This document shows positions 33,547 through 42,428 of a DNA stretch of 64,000 nucleotides, piece after piece. The notes under the pieces are model-generated. The model was not told the origin of the DNA. It saw only the letters and a list, made by a program, of their open reading frames with translations, and searched no databases. A program made the position numbers and the translations under genes. How positions within the stretch are numbered: position 1 is the stretch's first letter; every line of letters starts with the position of its first letter. This stretch comes from Pseudonocardia alni (lineage in GTDB: Bacteria > Actinomycetota > Actinomycetes > Mycobacteriales > Pseudonocardiaceae): assembly GCF_002813375.1 (NCBI RefSeq), contig NZ_PHUJ01000003.1, positions 5,518,001 to 5,582,000 of the forward strand, in the 5' to 3' direction.

Positions 33547-34542
33547 ATGGTCACCAGTCGCGACGTGGCGAGGCTCGCCGGGGTCTCGCAGCCGACGGTG
33601 TCGCGCGCGCTCACCGATCACCCCCGGGTCTCCGAGGCGACCAAACGCAGGGTCCGTGAGGCGGCCCTGGCGCTGGGCTACTCGACCAACGCGATCGGGC
33701 GCGCGCTGTCGGTGGGCCGCTCGAACCGGATCGGGCTGGTCGTCGCCGACCTGGAGAACCAGTTCTACGCGAACATGATCGGCCCGCTGCACCACGAGCT
33801 GGAGGCCCTCGGCCACGAGCTCGTGCTGATCACCGAGTCGGCCGGGACCGCGCCGCTGCCCGAGCGGGTCGCCGCGCACGGCCTGGCCGGGGTGGTGCTC
33901 TCGACGACGACGGTGGACTCCATCCAGCCCGCCCGGCTGCGCGACCGCGGCGTGCCGTTCGTCTACCTGAACCGGACCGCGCCCAGCGTGGCCGCCGATG
34001 CGGTGACCGTCGACCCCGAGCAGGGCGTGCGCGAGGTGGTCGCGGAGGCCGTCCGCCTGGGTCACACCCGGGTCGGGGCCATCTTCGGGCCGCGCAACAC
34101 CAGTACCGGTGAGCTGCGCGAGCAGGTCGTCCGCACGGTGCTCGACGAGCACGGGCTGGCGCTCGCCCAGCGCGACGTCCTGCACGGTCCGTTCGACTTC
34201 GCGACCGGTCGCGAGGGGTTCCGTACGCTGCACGAGCGGGCCGGTGGTCCGACCCTGCTGCTGTGCGGCAACGACGTCGTCGCGCTCGGGGCGCTCGACG
34301 CGGCCGCCGAGGCCGGCGTCCCGGTGCCCGGCCACACCTCGGTGGTCGGCTTCGACGACCTGCCCACCTCACGCTGGGCCCTGGTCCGGCTCAGCACCGT
34401 CGCCTACGACCTCGACGAGGTCGCCCGGGAGTCCGCGCGGCTGGTCGTCGCCCGGCTGACCGACCCCGGGGCCGCGCCGCGGCACGTCGTGTACCCGACG
34501 CACTACGTCGCCCGTGCCACCGTGGCCGCGCCCCGGGCGTAG
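33547..34542 (+). CDS. LacI-family transcriptional regulator
   Basis: This 331-residue LacI/GalR protein has an N-terminal HTH and hinge (SRDVARLAGVSQPTVSRALT, residues 4-23) and a periplasmic-binding-like effector domain with the C-terminal signature SVVGFDDLPTSRWALVRLSTV. It is divergent from the HisD-2/SDR/aldolase operon and followed by the SnoaL/cupin operon. Four copies of a LacI-type operator lie at 25.0, 26.4, 33.4 and 34.6 kb, all at starts of catabolic units, so this protein is the likely repressor of the island. The effector is unknown and probably the imported compound. Confidence 0.92.
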   Translation: MVTSRDVARLAGVSQPTVSRALTDHPRVSEATKRRVREAALALGYSTNAIGRALSVGRSNRIGLVVADLENQFYANMIGPLHHELEALGHELVLITESAGTAPLPERVAAHGLAGVVLSTTTVDSIQPARLRDRGVPFVYLNRTAPSVAADAVTVDPEQGVREVVAEAVRLGHTRVGAIFGPRNTSTGELREQVVRTVLDEHGLALAQRDVLHGPFDFATGREGFRTLHERAGGPTLLLCGNDVVALGALDAAAEAGVPVPGHTSVVGFDDLPTSRWALVRLSTVAYDLDEVARESARLVVARLTDPGAAPRHVVYPTHYVARATVAAPRA

Positions 34543-34575
34543 CCGCTCCCGTCGCCGGAAATCCCCGCGGGACCC

Positions 34576-34605
34576 TTGCCCGTCGGTTGTGCATACGCAT
34601 ACAGT
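34576..34605 (+). promoter_or_regulatory. Promoter with LacI-type operator O4
   Basis: A -35 like TTGCCC (34576-34581) and a -10 like TACAGT (34600-34605) are spaced 18 bp. The operator TGCATACGCATACA at 34590-34603 fills the spacer and covers the -10, the classic position for repression. The ATG of the downstream gene at 34639 has the site GAGGAAGGA. Confidence 0.75.
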
Positions 34606-34638
34606 GCGAGGTGACGGAATCGACGAGGAAGGACCACC

Positions 34639-35634
34639 ATGACGCTCGACCCGGTCGCGTACGAGCCCTACAACGACCCGGACGACTTCATCCGCGAGGT
34701 GACCGACCGGATCTGGGTCCAGCGGGACGTGTCCTACATCGTCGACAACTACGAGCCGGACTCGATCGTCCACGGCGGGCTCGGCACCGTGATCGGCCGC
34801 GACGGGGTGATCGAGGGCAGCCTGATGCGCATCGCGGGCACCCCGCAGCACGTCGGTCAGGCGGAGGACGTGGTGTGGGAGGCCCGCGGCGACGACGCGT
34901 TCCTGAGCTCGCACCTGGTCTTCTCGGCCGACGAGATCCTCGTCGACGGCGTCGTGAAGCGGATCCGCAAGCGCACCATCGCCAACTGCCTCTACCGCCG
35001 CGGCCGCATGGTCGAGGAGTGGGTGGTCCGCGACGAGCTCGCCGAGTGCCTGCAGCGGGGCATCGACCCGGCGGAGGCGGCCCGGGGGCAGCGTTTCCGC
35101 GGCTACCAGGGCTCGATGACCGAGGAGCCGCCGAAGGACGTGCTCGCCGTCGGCGACAGCGGGCCGCGGCCGGACGACTTCCGGCCCGAGTGCGAGATGG
35201 TGCTCGAGTTCCTCGACGAGGTCTGGAACTCCCGGCGCTACCAGAAGGTCACCGACTACATGCACCGTGACCTGTTCCTGCACACCGTCGGGGACCAGAC
35301 CGTCGTGCGTCCGGACGGCTACCAGCGCGACCTGCTCGCGCTCGTCGCACCGTTCCCCGACGCCCGGTTCGAGGTCCGCGACGTCCAGACGAACCACGCC
35401 GAGCGCTACGCCGGCCTGCGGATCGCGGTGACCTGGGTGATGCGCGGGACCTACCGCGGGACACCGGCGTTCGGTCCGCTCACCGGGGGCGAGGTGGAGC
35501 TGCTCGGCGTCTCGCAGTTCCTGGTCCAGGACGGCCGCATCGTCAAGGAGGTCCGGGTGTTCGACGAGATCGCGCTGCGTGCGCAGATCGACGCCGGCCG
35601 GACCGAGGCGTTCACCGACACCAACATCTACTGA
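34639..35634 (+). CDS. Tandem SnoaL/NTF2-like protein
   Basis: This 331-residue protein has two NTF2-like halves, each with the pattern of helix, short helix and strand core. The first is about residues 10-145 (DIFIREV-like start, then HGGLGTVIGRDGVIEGS). The second is about residues 195-320 (MVLEFLDEVWNSRRYQKVTD, HTVGDQTVVRPDGYQ). SnoaL-like proteins include cyclases, isomerases and non-catalytic binders, so no reaction can be named. It is first of an operon with a bicupin, a nitrilase-family enzyme and an ABC ATPase, under operator O4. Confidence 0.75.
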   Translation: MTLDPVAYEPYNDPDDFIREVTDRIWVQRDVSYIVDNYEPDSIVHGGLGTVIGRDGVIEGSLMRIAGTPQHVGQAEDVVWEARGDDAFLSSHLVFSADEILVDGVVKRIRKRTIANCLYRRGRMVEEWVVRDELAECLQRGIDPAEAARGQRFRGYQGSMTEEPPKDVLAVGDSGPRPDDFRPECEMVLEFLDEVWNSRRYQKVTDYMHRDLFLHTVGDQTVVRPDGYQRDLLALVAPFPDARFEVRDVQTNHAERYAGLRIAVTWVMRGTYRGTPAFGPLTGGEVELLGVSQFLVQDGRIVKEVRVFDEIALRAQIDAGRTEAFTDTNIY

Positions 35635-35647
35635 CCGGAGCACCGAC

Positions 35648-36814
35648 ATGCACGACACGGTGGTCAGCGCGGACGAGCTCGCCCGCCGCACCGTCCGGCA
35701 CGCGGACTGGGTCCCGTGCAAGGCCGCGTTCATCGACTGCCGCACCCCCGGCTCGGACCGGAAGGACAACTACTCCTTCATCGGCCCCGGGGTCACGCAG
35801 AACGCGTCCCAGCACGTCAACCTCCGCGAGCCGCACGGCTTCAACCTCGGTGCGGCGGGTATGCCGCACGGCACCACGAACAGCCTGCACCTGCACTTCA
35901 CCGCCGAGGTCTTCATCAACTTCGACGGCGACTACCAGCTGCGGTGGGGACCCGACGGCACCCAGGGCGGCTACCGCAGCGTCGACGGCGACGTCGTCTC
36001 CGTCCCGCCGTGGATCTTCCGCGGCTTCACCAACGTCGGCGACGACGACGGCATCCTGCTCACGGTCCTGGGCCGCGACGACACCGGCGGCATCATCTGG
36101 GGCCCCACGGTCCTGACCGAGGCGGCCGGTCACGGCCTGCACCTCACGGCGGACAACCGGCTCATCGACACCGTCGCCGGGGACCCGCTGCCCGACGACG
36201 TCGCGCTGATCCGGCCGATGGAGCAGGCCGAGATCGACCGGCTCGACGTCTACACCCCCGAGCAGTTCCGCAGCCGGGTCGTGCACGTCGCCGACCGGCC
36301 GTGGGTGGCCGAGCCCTATTTGTGCTCGCGGCTGCCCGGCGGTGGCGCCGAGCTCGCCCCGGTCATCGGCTGGGGCACCGCGGAGAGCCGGGCCGCGGCA
36401 CCGCGGCTGCTCGACCCGCACGGGTTCGCGCTGGCGTGGCTGCGTGCCCTGCCCGGGGACGGCGTGCTCACCCACCGGCACGACGCGACCCAGGTGCTGA
36501 CGGTGAAGGCCGGCCACTGGGCGGTCACCCTCAACACCGGCGAGGACGCGCGCACCGTCGAGCTCGGCCCGCGGGACACCCTGTCGGTGCCGCCCGGTGC
36601 CTGGCGGTCGATGACGGCGCTCGACGCCGACGGCGGCCGGATCGCCACCCCCGGCACCGGTGAGCTGCTGGTCGTCACCGGTGGCGACGGCCGGGTCCGG
36701 CACGAGTGGGCGCGCGAGGTCGTGGCCGGCGCCCGGGACCGGGGCCGGGTGCTCGACGCCGACGGCTACCTCGCACCGGCCGCGGTGCTGGCCTTCGCGG
36801 CCGAGGACGACTGA
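35648..36814 (+). CDS. Bicupin-type protein of unknown function
   Basis: This 388-residue protein probably contains two cupin barrels. The first has a metal-site-like motif HLHFTAEVFINFDGDYQL (residues 80-97). The second has HRHDATQVLTVKAGHWAV (about 280-297), and SVPPGAWRSM further on. Histidines and a Glu or Gln at the usual positions suggest a metal site, at least in the first barrel. It is not recognised as a known dioxygenase or isomerase. It starts 13 bp after the SnoaL-type gene with ACCGGAGCACC upstream. A role in the pathway of the LacI regulon is inferred from the operon. Confidence 0.75.
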   Translation: MHDTVVSADELARRTVRHADWVPCKAAFIDCRTPGSDRKDNYSFIGPGVTQNASQHVNLREPHGFNLGAAGMPHGTTNSLHLHFTAEVFINFDGDYQLRWGPDGTQGGYRSVDGDVVSVPPWIFRGFTNVGDDDGILLTVLGRDDTGGIIWGPTVLTEAAGHGLHLTADNRLIDTVAGDPLPDDVALIRPMEQAEIDRLDVYTPEQFRSRVVHVADRPWVAEPYLCSRLPGGGAELAPVIGWGTAESRAAAPRLLDPHGFALAWLRALPGDGVLTHRHDATQVLTVKAGHWAVTLNTGEDARTVELGPRDTLSVPPGAWRSMTALDADGGRIATPGTGELLVVTGGDGRVRHEWAREVVAGARDRGRVLDADGYLAPAAVLAFAAEDD

Positions 36815-36824
36815 GGCCGGGCCG

Positions 36825-37741
36825 ATGCCGGGGACGGGACCCACGGGGCCGACGGGGGCGGCGCCCGGACCGGTGGTGCCGGGTGCCGCCGGTGCGGTGA
36901 CGGCGGCGGCGTGCCGGATCCCGGCGTGGATCGACGCCCCGGACCCGGCGATCGCCGAGCGCGCGGTGCGCGAGGCGGTCGCCGGCGGGGCCCGGCTCGT
37001 CGTCCTGCCGGAGCTCACCGTCTGCGGGTACGCCTTCGCCGACGCCGCGGAGGCGCGGTCCGCCGCCGAACCCGCCGACGGTCCCACCGTCGCCCGCTTC
37101 GCGGCCCTGTCGGCGGAGCTGCGCTGCGTCGTCGTCGCCGGGTTCGCCGAGCTCGGGGCCGACGGCCGCGTGTATAACAGCGCCGTCGTCGTCGAGAACG
37201 GGGTGCGCCGCGCGGTCTACCGCAAGGCGCACCTCTGGGACCGGGAGAAGGAGCTGTTCACCCCCGGCCAGGCGCCGGCTCCGGTGGTCGCGACCGCGGC
37301 CGGCCGGATCGCCCCGATGGTCTGCTACGACCTGGAGTTCCCCGAGTGGGTGCGCCGGGTCGCGCAGGACGGCGCCGAGATCGTCGCCGTGCCGGTGAAC
37401 TGGCCGTGGCGCCCGACCCCCGCCGGGCAGGACCCGCTGGAGGTCGCCAAGGTCCGGGCCGTCGCCGGGGCCTACCGGGTGCACATCGTGGTCGCGGACC
37501 GCTGCGGCACCGAGCGCGGGGTCGCCTGGTTCGGTGCGCCGGTGATCGCCGACGCCGACGGGAACCTGCTCGCCGGCCCCGGCGGTCCGCCGCCGGGGGA
37601 GCCCGGCGTGCTGCTGGCCACGCTCGACCCGGCCGCCGCCCGCGACAAGCGCCTCACCCCGCACAACCACGTCCTGCACGACCGCAGGCCCGAGCTCTAC
37701 CGCGAGACCGACACCGACTCCGACACCGAAGGAGCACCACC

Positions 37742-37754
<13 letters not shown>
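36825..37754 (+). CDS. Carbon-nitrogen hydrolase (nitrilase superfamily)
   Basis: This 309-residue nitrilase-superfamily amidase has all three catalytic residues: Glu in LVVLPELTVCGYAF, Lys in VYRKAHLWDREKELF and Cys in MVCYDLEFPEWVRR. A second conserved Glu lies in the DPLEVAKVRAVA region. It would release ammonia from an amide, carbamate or nitrile, which suggests the imported compound or an intermediate contains nitrogen. Its 3' end overlaps the ABC ATPase gene by 13 bases. Start ATG 36825 gives a long Gly/Pro-rich N-terminus of about 25 residues; a later start is possible. Confidence 0.85.
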
Positions 37755-38797
<1,043 letters not shown>

Positions 38798-38809
38798 GAG
38801 TGCCCGGTC

Positions 38810-39613
38810 TCAGGCCGGGCGGGCGCCGACCGTCGTGCTGAGCCCCCGCCCCGCCTCGACGACGGCGGCGGCGCGCTGCTCCCCCTCGGCACCGGTGAAG
38901 TCCTCGCTCCGACCGCCCAGGCTGACGGTGGCCACGAGTGCGCCGTCGACGCCGAGGACCGGCGCCGCGACCGCGGACACCCCCCCGAGGTAGTCGTCGC
39001 GGCTGATCGCGACGCCGGTGGCCCGTACCTCGTCGAGGTGGGCGACCAGCCCGGACGGGTCGGTGTGGGTGGAGTCGGTGAACGCGGGCAGCTCGTGGGC
39101 CAGCAGCCGCTCGCGGACGGCGGGGTCGAACGCCGCCATGACCACCGGCGCCGCCGCGGCATGGAACGGCAGCACGGTGCCGATCCCGATGCCGGCCACG
39201 ACGAGCGGCTTGCCGCCCTCGACCCGGTCGATGCAGACCGCTCCGGCGTCGGCCGGGACCATCAGGAACGCGGTGTCGCCGAAGCGCGCCGCCAGGCCCT
39301 CCAGCACGGGGCGCGCCTCGGTGCGCAGATCGAACTCCGCCAGCGCCGCGGCTCCGACCGCGAACACCGGCATCCGGATCCGGTAGGCGCCCACGGCATC
39401 GCGGTGCACCCACCCCGCCTCGACGAACGAGGTCATCAGCCGGTGCACGGTCGGCTTGTTCAGTCCGCTCGCCGCGGTCAGCTCGGCGAGGGTGATCACC
39501 GGCCGGTCGGCTCCGAAGTGCTCGAGCAGCCGGCACGCGCGCAGCACCGACCCCACGGTCTCCCGACTCGTCGTCTCCGGGCCCTCGGCAGGGGCGCCAC
39601 CGCCCACGGTCAC
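38810..39613 (-). CDS. IclR-family transcriptional regulator
   Basis: This 267-residue protein has an N-terminal winged HTH (SVLRACRLLEHF, LAELTAASGLNKPTVHRLMT) and a C-terminal IclR effector domain with GDTAFLMVPADAGAVCID, LPFHAAAAPVVMAAF and AVAAPVLGVDGALVATVSL. IclR proteins often govern catabolism of aromatic or carboxylic acids. It is divergent from the lyase/hydro-lyase/MHS operon at 39737, which it most likely controls. The start is GTG 39613. It is convergent with the ABC ATPase gene, 12 bp apart. Confidence 0.92.
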   Translation of the reverse strand: MTVGGGAPAEGPETTSRETVGSVLRACRLLEHFGADRPVITLAELTAASGLNKPTVHRLMTSFVEAGWVHRDAVGAYRIRMPVFAVGAAALAEFDLRTEARPVLEGLAARFGDTAFLMVPADAGAVCIDRVEGGKPLVVAGIGIGTVLPFHAAAAPVVMAAFDPAVRERLLAHELPAFTDSTHTDPSGLVAHLDEVRATGVAISRDDYLGGVSAVAAPVLGVDGALVATVSLGGRSEDFTGAEGEQRAAAVVEAGRGLSTTVGARPA

Positions 39614-39667
39614 CTCATTCGTCGCGTCCTACCGGCGTCAGGGTAGTGACCGCCGCTCCGGCATGTC

Positions 39668-39721
39668 TTGACACAACTCGCCTCGAGGCACATTCTCGAA
39701 ACGCGTATCGCATCACGATAC
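39668..39721 (+). promoter_or_regulatory. Promoter and dyad before the lyase operon
   Basis: A consensus -35 TTGACA (39668-39673) is followed after 17 bp by a weak -10 CATTCT (39691-39696). Directly downstream the dyad GTATCG-N5-CGATAC (39705-39721) is well placed to block transcription and is the best candidate for the IclR-type operator. TGTCTTGACA over the -35 is a second short palindrome. Confidence 0.6.
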
Positions 39722-39736
39722 ACAGAGAGGTGTTCA

Positions 39737-40591
39737 GTGGATCTGCGCGAGATGATCTCGACAGGACTCGTCCGGGCCCCGGGGGTCTGGGACGGGCTGA
39801 CCGCCCGGCTGGCGGAGCAGGCCGGGTTCCCCGCGCTGTGCGCGTCCGGCTTCGCCATCTCGGCGGCGCTCGGCTACCCCGACGCCGAGCTCTACACGAT
39901 GTCGGAGAACCTGCAGGCCGTCCGTACCGTGCGTGAGGCCAGCCGACTGCCCGTGGTCGCCGACATCGACACCGGCTACGGCAACGCGATCAATGCGGCC
40001 CGCACCGCGCGCCGGTTCGCCGACGCCGGGGTGGCCGCGGTGTTCATGGAGGACCAGCGCTCACCGAAGCGGTGTCCGCTCATCCCGGGAGCCGAGGTCG
40101 AGCTCGTGGACCTCGCCGAGGCGGAAGGCAAGGTCCGGGCGGTGCGCGACGCGGCCGGCGACATGATCGTCATCGCGCGCACCGACGCGAAGGGGGACGA
40201 GGCGCTGCGCCGCGCCGAGTCCTACGTCCGGGCCGGTGCGGACATGATCATGCCCGTCACCCGGACGTTCTCCACGGCCGAGGAGTGGGCCCGCTGCCGG
40301 GAGGTCGCGGGCGTCCCGCTCACCGCGACCCTGACCGCGTCGGCGTGGACCGAGCGGGAGTTCACCCCCGAGGTCATGGAGCAGATCGGCATCAGGCTCG
40401 CCCTGCTGCCGACCCAGGTGCTGATGGCCGTCACCGGCGCGGCACGGCACTGCCTGCGGCGCCTGGCCGAGGGGGAGGCACCGGCGGCCGTGAGCGCCGA
40501 CGGGCTGGCCCACCACGACTTCGTCGACCTGATCGGGATGGACGAGATCGAGCGCCAGCAGCACGCCTACCTGCCCGCGGCGGTGGTGTGA
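39737..40591 (+). CDS. Isocitrate lyase / PEP mutase superfamily lyase
   Basis: This 284-residue protein has the superfamily fold. The metal and substrate loop is VVADIDTGYGNAI, with AAVFMEDQRSPKRCPLIPGA for the gating loop and MIVIARTDAKGDEAL near strand 5. The catalytic Cys is kept, but where methylisocitrate lyases have KRCGH this protein has KRCPL. Members cleave 2-hydroxy-dicarboxylates to pyruvate or glyoxylate plus an acid. With the adjacent hydro-lyase subunits, a hydrate-then-cleave route as in dimethylmaleate catabolism (DmdAB plus Dml) is the closest known analogy. The GTG at 39737 follows GAGAGG. Confidence 0.85.
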   Translation: MDLREMISTGLVRAPGVWDGLTARLAEQAGFPALCASGFAISAALGYPDAELYTMSENLQAVRTVREASRLPVVADIDTGYGNAINAARTARRFADAGVAAVFMEDQRSPKRCPLIPGAEVELVDLAEAEGKVRAVRDAAGDMIVIARTDAKGDEALRRAESYVRAGADMIMPVTRTFSTAEEWARCREVAGVPLTATLTASAWTEREFTPEVMEQIGIRLALLPTQVLMAVTGAARHCLRRLAEGEAPAAVSADGLAHHDFVDLIGMDEIERQQHAYLPAAVV

Positions 40592-40593
40592 CG

Positions 40594-41862
40594 ATGGGCG
40601 CGACGATGGCGGAGAAGATCCTTGCCCGCGCGGCGGGCGTGGAGCACGTGCGGGCCGGGGAGAACCTCCCGGTCCGGCCCGACCACATGATCGCCTACGA
40701 CTTCCCGGGCTACACCGACGTCATGTTCCGGCAGATGCACGACGACTTCGGGATCCGTGAGCTGGCCGACCCCGGGCGCTACGTCGTGTTCATCGACCAC
40801 ATGCTCACCCGCGGCGACGCCCGTGAGGAGGAGGTCCACCAGGTCACCCGTGACTGGTGCGCCTTCTACGGGATCACCCTGCACGAGGCCCGCGGCATCG
40901 GTCACCAGGTGATGGCCGAGCTCGGCTACGCCCGGCCCGGCAACTTCCTGGTGCACTTCGACGGGCACGTCTCCGGCGCCGGCGCGTTCGGCGCGCTCGG
41001 CTGGGGGGTGCGCCGCGACCTGCTCGAGGCCTGGGTCACCGGCGAGATCTTCCTGGACGTGCCGGCCAGCACCCGGTTCGAGCTGACGGGGGAGTTCCGG
41101 CCCGGGGTGGACAGCCGCGACCTCGTGCACCGCATCATCGGCGACCACGGCGCCGACGGGTGCGCGCACCAGGTGATGGAGTTCGGCGGGCCCGGGGCGC
41201 GGGCGATGGCGATCGACCACCGGCAGGGCCTGTGCGGGATGGCGATGTTCACCGGGGCCGTCTCCGCGGTGTTCGAGCCGGACAGCACCGCGCTCGAGTA
41301 CGCCCGCCGGGTGGCAGGCGACGGGTTCGTCCCGCAGTACCCCGACCCCGACGCCGACTACCGTGCCGTCCACCACTACGACCTCGCCTCGATCGTCCCG
41401 CAGGTCGTCCTGCCGGGGTCGGCCCGCTCGGCGAACACCCGCGACGCCGCCGACCTCGACGGCACCGCCGTGACACGGGCGTTCATCGGGTCCTGCGCGT
41501 CCGGGCGGATCGAGGACATCCGCGCGGCCGCGCTGGTGCTCGACGGCCGCAACGTCGCGCCCGGGGTGGAGCTGAACGTCGTCCCGACCTCGGACGCCGT
41601 GCACCGGCAGGCCGAGCAGGAGGGGCTGCTCGACGTGCTGCGCGCGGCCGGCGCGCACATCGCTCGGTCCAGCTGCGACTTCTGTTTCGGCTACCAGAAG
41701 CCGCTGCAGCCCGAGGAGAACTGCATCTCCACCGGGGTGCTGAACATCTCGGGCCGGATGGGCAGCACCGGCGCCAACATCTACATGGGCTCCGCCTCGA
41801 CGGTGGCCGCCAGCGCCGTGGCCGGGACGATCGTCCCCGCACAGGAGGTGACCGGCCGGTGA
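40594..41862 (+). CDS. Aconitase-family hydro-lyase, large subunit (LeuC/HacA-like)
   Basis: This 422-residue protein resembles the large subunit of isopropylmalate dehydratase or homoaconitase. The three [4Fe-4S] cysteines are seen: one in FIGSCASGRIEDIRAA and two in RSSCDFCFGYQKP. The first differs from the family's common GSCTNGR. MAEKILARAAGVEHV and YVVFIDHMLTRGD mark the N-terminal domain. The substrate is not leucine-pathway-like, given the context. ATG 40594 or the GTG at 40588 that overlaps the lyase stop can both serve as start. The stop overlaps the small-subunit start (GTGA), so the two subunits are produced together. Confidence 0.85.
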   Translation: MGATMAEKILARAAGVEHVRAGENLPVRPDHMIAYDFPGYTDVMFRQMHDDFGIRELADPGRYVVFIDHMLTRGDAREEEVHQVTRDWCAFYGITLHEARGIGHQVMAELGYARPGNFLVHFDGHVSGAGAFGALGWGVRRDLLEAWVTGEIFLDVPASTRFELTGEFRPGVDSRDLVHRIIGDHGADGCAHQVMEFGGPGARAMAIDHRQGLCGMAMFTGAVSAVFEPDSTALEYARRVAGDGFVPQYPDPDADYRAVHHYDLASIVPQVVLPGSARSANTRDAADLDGTAVTRAFIGSCASGRIEDIRAAALVLDGRNVAPGVELNVVPTSDAVHRQAEQEGLLDVLRAAGAHIARSSCDFCFGYQKPLQPEENCISTGVLNISGRMGSTGANIYMGSASTVAASAVAGTIVPAQEVTGR

Positions 41863-42389
41863 GCGCCGCCCGCGAGTATCCGCCGCCGCCCGACGTGATC
41901 ACCGGCCGGGTCGCCTGGGTGTTCGGCGACGACTTCGACATCGACCTCGTCGTCGGCGTCGAGAACATCAAGTCCTACGACGCGGACTTCCTGCGCGGCG
42001 TCGTCATGCAGGCCTACGACCCCGGGTTCGCCGACCGCGTCCGGCCCGGCGACGTGATCGTGGGCGGACGGAACTTCGGCTACGGCCACCCGCACTACCC
42101 GCCGATGGTGGCGTTGCGCGACCTCGGGGTGGCCGCGGTGCTCGCCGAGTCCTTCTCCCCGGGGTTCTGGCGTGGGGAGACCCACAACGGCATGCCGCTG
42201 ATCACCGTCCCCGGGATCGCCGGGGCCGTCGTGACCGGCGACGCCCTGCGTCTGGACTGGCGGACCGCCGCCGTGACCCTCGACGACGGCCGCACCCTGC
42301 GCGGCGTCCCGCCCAGCGACCGCGTCGTCCGGGTCGTCGAGGCCGGCGGCTCGCTGAAGCTGCTGCTGGCCGAACACTCCCGCACCTAA
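41859..42389 (+). CDS. Aconitase-family hydro-lyase, small subunit with atypical active site
   Basis: This 176-residue LeuD-like swivel domain has the fold marks GDDFDIDLVVGVENIKSYDA and VVMQAYDPGF. LeuD/HacB proteins normally carry NFGxGSSREH, where the Ser is the catalytic base and the Arg holds a substrate carboxylate. This protein has RNFGYGHPHYPP instead, so both are missing. The later loop FWRGETHNGMPLI keeps the usual Arg. It therefore probably acts on a different substrate, or does something else altogether. Start GTG 41859. Confidence 0.8.
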   Translation: MSAAREYPPPPDVITGRVAWVFGDDFDIDLVVGVENIKSYDADFLRGVVMQAYDPGFADRVRPGDVIVGGRNFGYGHPHYPPMVALRDLGVAAVLAESFSPGFWRGETHNGMPLITVPGIAGAVVTGDALRLDWRTAAVTLDDGRTLRGVPPSDRVVRVVEAGGSLKLLLAEHSRT

Positions 42390-42428
42390 CACCCGTTCCC
42401 CGCCGATCGACGCCGATCAGGAGCACAC

